Source: Forficula auricularia (taxonomy: Eukaryota; Arthropoda; Insecta; Dermaptera; Forficulidae). Taken from it: a DNA stretch of 64,000 nucleotides. Both the position numbers and the translations under genes were made by a program. Below the pieces are notes generated by a model. That model saw nothing but the letters and a program-made list of their open reading frames with translations, was not told where the DNA came from and searched no databases. The first letter of the stretch is position 1; the number at the start of each line of letters is the position of its first letter. The stretch lies in the NCBI GenBank assembly GCA_024734495.1, contig JALMQS010000681.1, positions 8,817,576 to 8,881,575 on the forward strand, in the 5' to 3' direction. Shown piece after piece: positions 43,880 to 55,019 of the stretch.

Positions 43880-44300
43880 TAGTGTTAAATCTAAACGATT
43901 GCTGAGCAATTCATATTGGACAGACTGAACGATCTTTAAAAATGGCATAAAGAACATTTAGCTTCCACAGACAATGTAATAAGAAACCAGCCCATAAATC
44001 CAGATTCCACTTCCGCATTTGCTAATCATCTATATTCTTTAGACCATTTACCTTCACCTACTAATCCCACTCCCTATTCATTTCAGAAAGAAAAGGATTA
44101 AGATTGGATCTTCTTGAATCCACGGAAATAAAATATGCGCTTGTCGAACGATGAAAATATTATCAATAATCAACTGGATGTAAAACAAAATATAATATTG
44201 ACCTGTACATCTAACAGAAAAAATTATCCCCAACCTAGAGACACAAGTCAATGAACTTACCAACTTTCCTTCTTTCATTTGAAGATACCTATGTCAACAA
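43880..44300 (+). pseudogene. Penelope-like element remnant, inverted copy
   Basis: The plus strand contains 'HIGQTERSLK' near 43905, then after a frameshift WHKEHLASTDN, and a C-terminal stretch matching the 42990-43400 copy ('cctactaatcccactccc', 'tccacggaaataaaatatgc'). It is more diverged than the minus-strand copy and carries insertions. Only the nuclease and downstream part are present. Confidence 0.75.
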
Positions 44301-44449
44301 ACGCCAACCTGATATTCTTTTCTTAACAATAGCTTAAGAGAAAGTGTCCTTTTAAAATAATTTAAAAAATTCTTTTGCTCTGTTCAATAAACACATATAT
44401 AAAACCAAGGTTGTTCATTATTTAAGTTGAGATTAGTTACTTTTTCTGC

Positions 44450-44491
44450 TTCCCAGCATGATGGGTTGATAGCCCGAAATATATATATTGA
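44450..44491 (+). ncRNA. Decayed PLE hammerhead motif (family A)
   Basis: Helix II GGG/CCC and GAAATATATATATTG are intact, but the core box reads CAGCATGA in place of CTGAAGA. Probably inactive. Confidence 0.5.
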
Positions 44492-44830
44492 AAAAAGAAA
44501 AAATAATTTATCTTTTAATTTTTTAATTTTAATGTGAAATAAGTGACCTAGTATCCTTAACTCATAGTAAATCAATATTAAATATAATATTTATTTACTC
44601 TTATCCTTAATTTATTTAATACCTAACGAGTATTTATTCTAATGTTTTTCATTATTCTCAAAACAGACACGGGAGCGACAAGGGGGGCCACGAGAAGATG
44701 CAGAGATTCTTTCTTAACAATAGCTTAAGAGAAAGTGTCCTTTTAAAATAATTTAAAAATTCTTTTGCTCTGTTCAATAAACACATATATAACCTGTTAT
44801 TCAATAAGTTGAATTAGTTACTTTCTGTAC

Positions 44831-44873
44831 TTCCTGAAGATGGGTTGATAGCCCGAAATATATATATTGAAAA
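44831..44873 (+). ncRNA. PLE-type hammerhead motif (family A)
   Basis: TTC, CTGAAGA (44834-44840), one T, helix II GGG-TTGATAG-CCC, GAA then ATATATATAT, T, GAA. Helix I starts TTC/GAA. Helix III would be the self-complementary AT run. All core boxes are intact. Confidence 0.65.
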
Positions 44874-45033
44874 GAAAAAAATTATATCTTTTAATTTTAT
44901 AATTTTAATGTGAAATAAGTGACCTAGTATCCTTAACTCATAGTAAATCAATATTAAATATAATATTTATTTACTCTTATCTTTATTAAAGATGTTTCAC
45001 CTTGCACCAACACCACAATCTCTACTAATTATT

Positions 45034-45518
45034 AAATAAATTTATAATTTTTCTCATTAATATATTAAAGAATAATTGACATATCAACGATAATTATTTA
45101 GCCAACGCTTATTTGAAAAAGATATTTATCGCGAGACTACTGCGGATAACGCTATTGAGTCATGGTGTCTTAGTCTGGTACCAAGAGAGAAAAGATGTGT
45201 TCCATTTAGCTACAATCCAACGTCGCTTATAGCCTGCATGACATTCGGATGGATCACCAAATATTTAACATCTGAGATCAAATTCATTTGGTGATCCATC
45301 CGAATGTCATGCGGGCTATACGCGAAATGACGTTGGATTGTAGCTGAAATGGATCCCGTCTTTTTCTCTGGTTCAGACTTAAGATTCCGGACTCCAATAG
45401 CGTTATCTGCAGTAGTCTGCGATAACATCTTTTTCAAATAAGCGTGGTTAAAATAATTATCGTGATTTGTCAATTATTATTTGATATTATTAATGAGAAA
45501 AATTATAAATTTGTTTAA
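45034..45518. repeat. Palindrome with about 235-bp arms
   Basis: The left arm begins 'aaataaatttataatttttc' and the right arm ends in its complement. The centre is near 45276 ('ggatggatcaccaaat' with 'atttggtgatccatcc'). The arms show about 90% pairing by eye, with some indels in the middle. The 87-codon minus-strand ORF is a by-product. Confidence 0.85.
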
Positions 45519-46048
45519 CATCATTATTTCTAGTTAGAAATATATAAGTTCAGATATTATTTTCACTCAATATTTGACAAAAATTCCCTACATTGATTTT
45601 CGCGATTGAATCAAATGTAGAAAACATTCGATTCGTTAGGTATTCTTTTTTGTCTCTATTTAGAAATCCGAGTCAATTTATCTTAGTAAATTAGTATAAA
45701 TGTATAGATTTTTTCCCTTTCGGGTTTCTCCTCAATTTCTCTCTAAAGACAGACTATTTCAAAATATGTATGTTCTCTATTATATATATTCAAATTTTTT
45801 CAACCTATCATTTACCAAAAAGGACAAAAATCAAAACACTAGAGAATTTAAATAAACTGCAACGGATCGTTGCTGATTTTGAAATATTGATACAGTATGT
45901 TTATTTCTTTATTATTATTAATCTGATATCAGTGGGTATTTGAACTCAAAGGTAATAAAATAGTAGTATTGCAGATTTGATGCTTTGGTATTTGAGTTGT
46001 TTATCAAAAAAGTAAATTTTTTCTGATGAGGAAATGAAATGTTCGATA
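45519..46048. other. Noncoding between palindromes
   Basis: AT-rich DNA. A short R2 fragment lies at about 45855-45910. Nothing else was seen. Confidence 0.35.
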
Positions 46049-46494
46049 ATAGTCCAAGAGCTGGTGACACATTTTTGAGTACGGATTTGACCCAACTAGA
46101 AATTATGCGTAATAGTACCGTCTATGATAGTTGTACAAGGAATGGCCAGTCTGGCTGGCCTAAGCAGGTGGACCAGGTACTGCGCCTGGTGTGATTGCGG
46201 TAAAAAATACATATGTGTCAAAAATATTTTTGACCCACAAATGAAATTATAAAAATTATAAACATAATATATTCACTCCAGACCATTGGAGTAGTGGGAC
46301 GTGGACCCAGACCATCCCAAAGTGTTTTATAACATGAAAAAAATAGCATGATGCCACCATGCGCAGTACCTGGTCCACCTGCTTAGGCCAGCTAGATTGG
46401 CCATTCCTTGTACAACTATCATAGACGGTACTATTACGCATAATTTCTAGTTGGGTCAAATCCGTACTCAAAAATGTGTCACCAGCTCTTGGAC
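46049..46494. repeat. Palindrome with about 135-bp arms
   Basis: The left arm 'atagtccaagagctggtgac' and onward to 'ggtactgcgc' pairs with the right arm ending 'gtcaccagctcttggactat', around a loop of about 170 bp. Arms are about 97% identical by eye, so formation is recent. Confidence 0.88.
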
Positions 46495-47035
46495 TATAAA
46501 ATGAATGATATATATATATTTAATAAGATCTTTGATTCACGGCCTTTAAATCCTTGGCAATAATCTGGCTAAATATACTGATGACATTAAGTTTTTAAGA
46601 AAACATCATCTTTTTAAATAAAAATTGAAAAATTCATTCGATTTAAATGATTAATTTATCCACATAGTTGGTTTACTAGCTATCTTAGTCACTGACACAT
46701 CCAGCACCGAGAAATTGTCTCAATTTAGTGAATACAAACTATCTATCAAACTATAACCTGAAAATTAGTTGATGATTTAAAAGCATATACCTTTGAAATA
46801 GAATGTTAATCGTTGAATATTATTTCAATAAACTTTAAATAAAAACATATTTGAATAAAAATTTAAATATATATAATCAATTAATGATCATTTGAAAGAT
46901 ATTTCGCAGGCGATGTCTTTGTCTTGTTTAAGAATGGAAGCCATATTTAAATGATCCAATTGTTGCGTTCTTTATTGTCGCTAACAGTTCAAATCAAATG
47001 TATTGTTTAAATTTTTCAAATTTAAATGGATATTA
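46495..47035. other. Noncoding, nothing recognised
   Basis: AT-rich DNA without noticeable features. Confidence 0.3.
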
Positions 47036-47225
47036 TGGGGGGTCGGGTAGGCTAGGCGGTAGCATGTCAGCCAGCTAACCAAGAGGACCCAAGTTCGAAT
47101 CCGGCTCGAGGCATCCGGCTAAAATCTGACCCCCGAGGTAGAGACAAATTTAAAAATAAAAATAAATAGTATCGTAAATGGCTTATGGCTACCATGGCCG
47201 AAAAGCCAAAAAAAAAAAAAAAAAA
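47036..47225 (+). mobile_element. tRNA-derived SINE with poly-A tail
   Basis: A tRNA-like head has an A-box-like 'taggctaggcggtagc' near 47048 and a perfect B-box agttcgaatcc at 47092-47102, spaced as in tRNA genes. An unrelated body and a run of 18 A ending at 47225 follow. These are the hallmarks of a Pol III retroposon. Flanking duplications were not evident. Confidence 0.82.
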
Positions 47226-47680
47226 GGTAAAAGTGAAAACATTCTCAAGTCTTGGTACGCTCTCCGAAAAATATGCAAATGGTCGGGGTAAATAATGAGT
47301 GAGCTATCCTTGTCAGCTAGACTTTAAGCCATCATACTAACAAATTTAAATATAATAAAATATTTAAAAAAATATATATATACACTATATCATTTTAATA
47401 ATTTTTGTAAATAACAAATTATAATGAGTTATTAGCAAGTTTTAAAATAAATATACCCACCAAGTTTCAAGTCTATCTCAATTCTAACCCGTGCCGCACA
47501 GCGATGCAATTTTCCCAACTAAATAACATGGGGCTTTTGCCATTGATCGATCAATTTTTTATTCCGGCCAAAGTAATGGTTCAGAAAATTTGAAACTCTT
47601 TACACTTTATCCATATAATAGTAGCTATCTCTGAGTATTTTTACAAATTTTTAACTATATCGGAGTGGGTGATCATACTT

Positions 47681-47716
47681 GAGAACGATCGCAGAATAAA
47701 TCGATCGAAACGTCGT
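47681..47716 (+). ncRNA. Hammerhead-like motif, family B (degenerate)
   Basis: Reads TTGAGAAC, stem GATCG-cagaataaat-CGATC, GAAAC, GTC, GTAG. Helix II is strong and GAAACGTC is intact, but the CTGANGA box is not recognisable without an inserted base. Relatives are at 3910-3945 (minus) and 42395-42425. Confidence 0.45.
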
Positions 47717-47897
47717 AGTTATAATGTATTATTTATAATTAGTAGAGATTGTGGTGTTGGTGCAAGGTGAAACATCTTTAATAAAGATCAGAGTAAATAA
47801 ATATATTTAATATTGATTTACTATTAGTTAAGAGATACTAGGTCACTTATTTCACATTAAAATTAAAAAATTAAAAGATATAATTTTTTTTCTTTTT

Positions 47898-47937
47898 CAA
47901 TATATATATTTCGGGCTATCAACCCATCTTCAGGAAG
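47898..47937 (-). ncRNA. PLE-type hammerhead motif (family A)
   Basis: Identical core to 44831-44873 on the opposite strand: CTGAAGA, one T, GGG-TTGATAG-CCC, GAA, AT run. It forms the other arm of the 44.7-48.1 kb palindrome. Confidence 0.65.
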
Positions 47938-48240
47938 TACAGAAAGTAACTAATTCAACTTATTGAATAACAGGTTATATATGGTATATGTTTATTGAAC
48001 AGAGAGAAAGAATGTTTAAATTATTTTAAAAGGACACTTTCTCTTAGGCTATTGTTATCCTTGACTCATAGTAAATCAATATTAAATATAATATTTATTT
48101 ACCTTATATCTTTAATGTATTATTTGTTTCAATATATAATTATAATTAATTATGTGTGATTTAAATAAAAATTCATATTTTAGTCAAATTAATCATAAAA
48201 ATAAAAGCTTCAACAGCCTCATTACTAATTTTTAACTATT

Positions 48241-48954
48241 ATACTTTTGGAGTCTATAACTTACTAGCACTAAGATATAACAATATTTTATCTAGCTGTA
48301 ACTCCAAAATTATAATAGCTAAAAAGCTGTAAAAATTCTGAAGGATAGATACTATTATAGGGATAAAGTATACAGAACCATTACTTTGGTCGGAAAAAAA
48401 TTGATCGATCAATGCCAAAAACCCCATGTTTTTTAGATGGGAAACTTGTATCGCTGTGAGGCACAGGTTAAAATTGAGATAGAGACTTGAAACTTGGGGG
48501 ATGTTTTTTAGTTTCAAATTTATATTCATAGAATATAATGTGAAAGTATTGCGATGGCCAGTCTGGGTCCTACTATTTGAGAGCTTGTATCTCATCATCA
48601 TCATCATTGAGTATACAGTCCTAAGACTGGTTTGATGCAACAATCCGTCTCCACTCGACTCTGTCCCCCGCCAGCTGTTTGACCTCTCTAAATGTCTGGC
48701 ATCCCATATGCCCAATTTTTTGGTTGAAATATTCTAATCTTGTATCTCAGAGATGAAAAAAGTTAATTTCATTTTGTAATTTCTAGTTAGAAAGAATTGA
48801 TGCTCTTAATAGTCGGAAACCGAATTCGCGACATAAAACCGGATATTATGGTCCCCAGAGGCTTATTATGGTTGTGAAACACAGGGGGGTAAATTCTTAC
48901 GTAGTACATAAGCATCAACTTCCGGTTTTTCTATTTTAGCCAAAATCTTGTTAT
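48241..48954. other. Noncoding with a common 3'-end repeat
   Basis: Bases 48605-48715 hold the phrase 'gtcctaagactggtttgatg' and 'ctccactcgactctgtcc', also seen in part at 6786 and 24530. It is likely a 3' end of an insect-type retroposon. No gene was seen. Confidence 0.4.
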
Positions 48955-49190
48955 ACTTCTGTAGCCTCTAGATAGCTTAAGTTTCAAATTTCAAGGCTCT
49001 ACGACTTTCCGAAGACGAGATATAAACGATTAAAATATTTATTTTACGACACTCCTAATTTACAACCCCTTCCTTTAATACAATCGGATTCAAAATTTGA
49101 CACAACTATTAACTCATGACACTTGATAAATACACTAATCTTTAAAAAAATCGTTAGAGCAGTTTTTGAGAAAATCAAAAAAAAAAAAAA
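48955..49190. repeat. Interspersed repeat R3
   Basis: A second copy of the 31801-32045 repeat, same orientation. Confidence 0.65.
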
Positions 49191-49991
49191 CGAAAAAAGG
49201 AAGGAGATGTAAATTAGTGGTGTCACGATGACTTCAAATAAATGGAAATGTGAAAGTCGTGTGGTGAAAACACCAGTTGATTTTTATTTATTTCGAACTA
49301 TATAAGCCTCTATCAGCGTAAAAATTCGAAAATACCCAAAATATGGCCACCCATCCGAGAACTAAACGGAATATACGTTTCTTAATATAGAAGATATCTA
49401 TTTGCTTTTAGCTTCAAATCTTTTAAATGAAATGAATAATTTTTATTTTTATTCGAACAAAATAGGAATAAAATTAGAAAATATTCTAACGAATTTTTAG
49501 TAGTGGATTTGAGAATGTATTTTTATTTGTATAATAAAAATAATTTTCTTTCCATTTTATTAATTAATTTATTTATAATTTATATCAATAATAGAGTGGA
49601 GATTATTGCTTTCCCTTCTCAATGATTGTAGCGGAACCCACACGCCAGCAAAAATGATTTGGGCTACGAAAATAATAATTCAATAATTCTATTATGCAAA
49701 GATTTACAATTAGCATTCAAACTTAATATTTACTAAATAGTAGGAAATAATATTAAATAGATATGCAGAGATATTAAAATTTTCTCATTTTAACGAGATA
49801 TGTATTCGCATTTAGATTGATTAAGAAAACAATTAATAATCCAAATGCATTGCCTAGAGATTTAACCTGAGCAAATAAAAGAAACACACGTATACACATG
49901 CATAATATAAGATGAAAATTTGTTTTATGTTAATAGAAAACCTGATTTGTCTAAATATTAGAAACAAATATAATATTAATTGAAAGCTTAC
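49191..49991. other. Noncoding, nothing recognised
   Basis: AT-rich DNA leading to the candidate exon at 49992. Confidence 0.3.
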
Positions 49992-50051
49992 CTTTGAAGA
50001 TTGACTCGGAGAGGTTATTTAAGGCCTTGCAGAGATCCAAAAGACCACGAG
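49992..50051 (-). CDS. Candidate exon of an unidentified minus-strand gene
   Basis: On the minus strand, acceptor gatattttcag and donor gtaagc bound 60 nt. With two bases completing a codon from the upstream exon (58907) it reads (A) RGLLDLCKALNNLSESIFK plus one base. The joined codon is GCT (Ala), so the pair is in phase. The sequence is strongly protein-like, and both splice sites are good matches to consensus. The other two frames contain stops. I cannot name the protein. Confidence 0.6.
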
Positions 50052-50483
50052 CTGAAAATATCAAAAATTATTCATTAGTATATATAAAAATATCAACTCA
50101 AATAATTAATTATATATAGCTAATCAGTGTTTTAACATTATAAAGATCTATTACCGAATAATAGACGAAAAAATTGGTGTGAATTATATTGAGATTAAGG
50201 TGAGTTGTCAATGGCGAAGCGTCCCTTCTCTACTGATGGTCACAGAGTACAGGACTCGGATGGTCAAGGAGGATTCAATTGCTCTGACGTCACAACCAAT
50301 AACAACAATTCATAGTTTGATTCAAATATCAATTGCATAGGAAGGCGTTGATGAGAAACCTGTCTTGACTTGCACAGAGAGGTGTGACGTCACACAATCT
50401 CACCATATACCAAATAATATAGAATATTCATTTAAAAAATAAATAAATAAACGGAGCAGACACCAGCACATAACTAATAGATC
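50052..50483. other. Noncoding, nothing recognised
   Basis: Slightly GC-richer stretch 50200-50400 without a frame or repeat match. Confidence 0.3.
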
Positions 50484-51396
50484 AAGAGCCCACGACTGCC
50501 AGACCTTCGTTATTTTATGAAAGCTCAAAGTTTTTCTGTGCATGTCCCCTATACAGGTAAGAACGACCAGCGACTATAGAGTTTGGGTTGTGGTTACTTT
50601 GGCAGGTAACAGGTAATAAAGGTGTATAAAATAGTACTTTAAATTCGTTAAAGTATAAAGCTCAATTTTTTTTATATTTTCTTCGGGATAACTTTAGAAA
50701 TCTCGTCATCCATTGCCGGACACTTATGACAGTTGCTACCCCCTGCCAGACACCCCTAAACTTTAATAAATTATAATTATACTTTCGTTATAATATAAAA
50801 GATAAATTTTATATATGTTACTTGGCGACCTATAAAAAAATGTTACCTCAATAGGCGGACAGTTTTAATGGTTTTTACATAGATTTTTGACATTTCGGTT
50901 ATTATTGATAACCATTGGTGAAGACATGGAGGAATCGACTTAAAATCAAAAATAACCATCGATTCTTATCTAATACTAGAGGAATAACCTTATTGCATTC
51001 CATTTTTGTTGTTTTGACTATTAATGACAACTTCTACTGAAAACGTGGAAGAATCGACTTAAAATCAAAAAGACTAAATTCTTTTATGGCAATCCACTCA
51101 AGCTTGAGTATCTTAAAGTTTAGGGGTGTCTGGCAGGGGGTAGCAACTGTCATAAGTGTCCGGCAATGGATGACGAGATTTCTAAAGTTATCCCGAAGAA
51201 AATATAAAAAAATTGAGCTTTATACTTTGACGAATTTAAAGTACTATTTTATACACCTTTATTACCTGTTACCTGCCAAAGTAACCACAACCCAAACTCT
51301 ATAGTCGCTGGTCGTTCTTACCTGTATAGGGGACAGCACAGAAAAACTTTCAGCTTTTATAAAATAACGAAGGTCTGGCAGTCGTGGGCTCTTGGG
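50484..51396. repeat. 913-bp palindrome with R5 tandem units in the loop
   Basis: Arms of about 280 bp run from 'aagagcccacgactgccaga' at about 50485 to its complement ending near 51394, and inward to 'gacacccctaaactttaa' paired with 'agtttaggggtgtc'. Identity is about 97% by eye. The loop (50766-51112) contains about two R5 units. No transposase frame is present. Confidence 0.9.
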
Positions 51397-51529
51397 CTAT
51401 AACAGTAATAGCTAACTAAAATGAGCATTAAAAAAATTAAAAAAAAAAAAAGGGAGTGATGATATTTTTGTCTAGAAAAATCACTTTTAAAGATGTAGAT
51501 TTAATATATATAATATATGGAGCATTCCA

Positions 51530-52345
51530 CGCCAAATCGGACGGTTTGACAAATTTTAATTTTTGATTTCCTTCATTTTTTGACATTATTTAGTACCCAT
51601 CAGTGTATATGTGATTTTTGAGTTTGAAAATATTTTAATCTTGTTTTTTGAAAGTGTATGTTCTCTTCGATTTTTTTTGATAATTTTTTATTTTAAACTT
51701 CTATTCATTCTACAAATTTTAAGACCGGGTTGTTAGTGGTCTTAAGATATTTACTACTTTTTTTTCAATTTTAGATTTTTGATTTTAATTTTCTTTCATC
51801 AAACTAAAATACAAATTATTTATTTTAAACACCTGTTTACGATAAAAATCAATTCAAAATAACTAAAAAAAGAGAATTCAATGATAAAAATTGAGTTTTA
51901 ATAATGGTTAATAGCGAATAATTTTTTTTTTTGAAATTTTTTAAAAATCGAAAAATAAATTATCATAGTGTTACTATCAACCTGGTCTTAAAATTTGTAG
52001 AATGAATAGAATTTAAAATAAAAAATTATCAAAATAATCGAAGAGTACATAGAGTTTCAAAAACAAAATTAAAATTTTAAAACTCAAAAATAGCATATAA
52101 AAACACTTTAAATAATTTTTTGTATGTTTTCTAGAAAGCATGTAAAAAAACAAAAATTTCAATTTGGATCATTTTTGAAGAAGTTATGAGCGAAAAACCG
52201 AAATTCGATATCTTTTAAACCGGTGCGGTGGTCAAAAAAAATTCAAAATTTACCAGGAAGAGTTTGATGGGTACTAAAAAATGTCAAAAAATGAAGGAAA
52301 TAAAAAATTAAACCGTTCGATTTGGCGTTCAATGCCTCAATACAT
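51530..52345. repeat. Foldback element FB1, full length
   Basis: The left end 'gcattccacgccaaatcgg' pairs with the right end 'gatttggcgttcaatgcc'. Long arms meet in 'cattctacaaattttaagac' with its complement near 51990. About 816 bp, noncoding. A truncated copy is at 5585-6395. Confidence 0.8.
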
Positions 52346-52352
52346 CCATAGG

Positions 52353-52519
52353 AGGGGTGAACCGCGATTGGAATTAGGTGTACACCGTCTTTGGAATTAT
52401 TTGGAATTACTTTGAAATTCATTAATTTGCATAATCTATTGTCATCTATTGTCTTCTACTTAAAAATGAAAGTGGAAGAGGTAGTAAGTGTACAGGATTT
52501 TAGGTCGCGGTTCACCCCT
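52353..52519. mobile_element. Small MITE
   Basis: The ends aggggtgaaccgcga and tcgcggttcacccct are exact complements, extended by 'ggtgtacacc' and 'gtgtacagg' inside. The element is 167 bp. Flanks catccata and catccatc may be an 8-bp target duplication with one mismatch. Confidence 0.72.
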
Positions 52520-52564
52520 CGCATCCATCCATCCATCCGCACACACACAATGAAAAAATAGCAC

Positions 52565-52745
52565 TTTTTGGCCTCTGGACGAGACCCCATGTAATTTTTG
52601 GCAAACCCATCACGTTTCAAACTATATGAATACTATAATGTGTAACTTTAATTGAGTCCATGGGTTCCGTAGTCTTTATCTGATGACCCTTTGAAGTCCC
52701 GCTTGCCGCGAGACCGATTACAATACTTCGAATTGGATAAAGTAA
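52565..52745. repeat. Interspersed repeat R2, 3' part
   Basis: Matches 27480-27665, including 'accccatgtaatttttggc', 'ccatgggttccgtagt' and 'gagaccgattacaatact'. Confidence 0.65.
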
Positions 52746-53148
52746 AAAAAGAATATAGTAGTTAAAAATTATTTTATTCGTTTCAGACATTTTGAAGCAG
52801 AACAACGATTGAATGAATTCAATCAATCAATACTGTGGCCCTTCCAGAGGGGTACTCTAAGAAATGTTGCTTTTTTTAAAATTCTTATTAAAAATATTTA
52901 ATTATCATTTCCAATTTCCTTTTTTGATTAAATAGGCATTGTCACTGTTTTTAAACAAGATTGATAAAGTTGATAAAATTATTCAATTTTTTTTGATTTC
53001 TCCCCCAAGCGAAATTTAATTAGGAAAATTAAATTTTCTGTCTTTTTCTCTCACCCTTTGTAAAATATTCAAGTTTACTATGACTTCCTTTCCATCTCAA
53101 CTCTATTAATCTTTGTTTTACTAACGTTGCGCAATAAAACGTAAAAAC
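52746..53148. other. Noncoding, nothing recognised
   Basis: AT-rich DNA. No feature was seen. Confidence 0.3.
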
Positions 53149-53616
53149 CAGGGCCGTTGCGTGGGTTGTAGGCGCCCGGGGGAGAATTTACCAGCCCCCT
53201 CCCTTTGCTGTACGTTTTTTTATAATTATTTTGATTATTTGCGTCCATCGATTGAATCTATTAAAGTTGTTATAGGGAAATAAGGACAATAGCTGATGCA
53301 AATAATTTTTGATTTTTATAATGGCATTCTTGGCCGACGGTGTTATACTGAAGGCCTTGAACAAACGGTTATTGGCGATATTTTCTCGTAAAAAAGGGAA
53401 CATACTAAATAAATCAGTATATTTTGCATCACTCTGTTCTACCTTCTAATTCTTACTATTTGAAATTAGGTACTTCGGAATCAAACAAGTACAAACATTT
53501 TATAAGATTCAAAATTTACAATTTTAAATTATTATTTTTTTCAAGCCGCGGCGCCCCTTTGGCGTAGCGCCCAGGGCGATCGTCCTCTGTCGCCCCGCGT
53601 AAAACGCAACTACATG
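53149..53616. mobile_element. Possible hAT-like element
   Basis: Left end cagggccgttgcgtggg and, as complement, right end catgtagttgcgtttt share GTTGCGT. Inner edges carry GC-rich 'ggcgcccggggg' and 'ggcgcccctttgg'. No clear target duplication. Confidence 0.4.
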
Positions 53617-54521
53617 TATTTTAGTGTGATTAAAATATTCTCCTGTCCAAATAGTGTTTCTCGTAAAGTAAATAAAAGATAATAAGTTTATTGATGTTTC
53701 CCGAAAATTAAACATTGTATTAAAATTTTAATAAGTCTGGGGAGTATGTCGAATTTTTTTGAGAGGTCGAAAATAAAAATATTTCTGCAAAAATCTCATT
53801 AGGTAGAATTAAATATTTATTTAATACACTAAAATGATGGTGTAGGAAGGCCTCAAAGTATCCATTTTAAGATAATTTTTGTAGGTGAAAATTTTTTATT
53901 TTTAAAACTACTTACTCAACTTCAATTTATGAAATTTTTTAAAACATTCGTTTAATATCTTCCTCCAAATGTCAAAATATTTCAATTACTTTTGAAGGGT
54001 ATTTATTTATACAAAAAATTCTAGAGACTTAGGTGTTACCTTCACTTCACCTTCAAAAGTTAACGTTATTATATATGATAGGCATGTTAGACGCAAGCTT
54101 TTCCTACCACGGAATATTTCACAAATACCTATATGAAATTTTAAAGGAACATCTTGTTTATTTTATAGGGTAGATATAGATAAACACCATCAATAAAATT
54201 TAGCAGATATATATTGTTATATTTTGCAACCCCATACACACACTCGATCAATGTTATCTCGAAGTGATCGCACACCCAAAGGGCATAGAAAACACTCCAA
54301 AACAACAGAAGAACCAAACGACGCGAGATTACAAGTCTTTCCTACTCGTCCCTTGTTTAAGATGTTAAATAGATCATTGAGGTGATTTTAATAGTAACCT
54401 AATATACGAGTATGGGTCAACGATCGGGGCTATCAAAAATATGATAGGTATGAGTCTCCTTTGCCAACGTGCAGTAACTCGCGGATTGCTGGTTTGAGAT
54501 CTAAACGTCCTTTTGTGAATG
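53617..54521. other. Noncoding, nothing recognised
   Basis: AT-rich DNA without recognised genes or repeats. Confidence 0.3.
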
Positions 54522-54765
54522 TTAAGTGGGAGATAAATTTAACCGAATTTATAGCGCGGAAAATTTACCACTGCTCGAAGCCTCTAAAACCTTAGTAAAT
54601 TGGATATTGAATTGTATCTAAGTTTCTGAGATTGGCTCGTGATCCCGGCTTCTTTTCCTTCTGCTCGTTCTTTTCACGATGGAGGGGCCAGCCCATACTG
54701 GCCTTTAGGGGATCCACCTTCTGGTGTATCTCCTTCTCACATCATTATCATTAAAAAAAAAATGT
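54522..54765 (+). mobile_element. Retroposon fragment R4 with A-rich tail
   Basis: Second copy of 21300-21545, same orientation, ending 'cacatcattatcatt' plus a run of A. Confidence 0.75.
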
Positions 54766-55019
54766 TCCTGCTGAAATGTTGAAAATTATGAGAGGGAGAT
54801 GCTATGCAAGTAAAAAACAGGGATATGGCAATGGTTCAGGAAATCCATGGTGTGTGTTATGAATGATGCTTCCTCAAAATTAGTTTAATTACTAATTTAA
54901 TAGCAGGTTGTCGATAATACAAATAAAATTATTCAAGGTTGAAAAATATAACACAAAAATATGGGAAGACCAAATTTAGGCTTCTCCTTAAATAATAAAC
55001 GAAATAAAATAAACTCACA

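Larger units (their letters stand above)
42672..44706. repeat. Tail-to-tail palindrome of two PLE copies plus captured host exon flank
   Basis: The left arm runs on the minus strand and the right arm on the plus strand, with the centre near 43840. Both arms include, from outside in: host intron 'ctcgttaggtattaaataaa', terminal repeat with hammerhead motif, and a decayed PLE coding part with GIY-YIG. The right arm also carries the 5' part of the host exon (to 'gatgcagag' at 44705) before PLE sequence resumes. Confidence 0.8.
44706..48240. repeat. Nested composite palindrome of PLE terminal repeats
   Basis: The outer arms, 44706-45033 and about 47730-48110, are family A terminal repeats in opposite orientation. 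Both carry 'ggacactttctc', the hammerhead block, 'gacctagtatc' and 'gtggtgttggtgcaaggtg' as complements. Between them sit two further palindromes (45034-45518, 46049-46494) and a SINE (47036-47225). Confidence 0.8.

Noticed and set aside
50540..50575. Splice-donor-like 'ctatacaggtaagaac' suggesting another exon
   Set aside because: It occurs in both arms of the 913-bp palindrome and no open frame or acceptor accompanies it.
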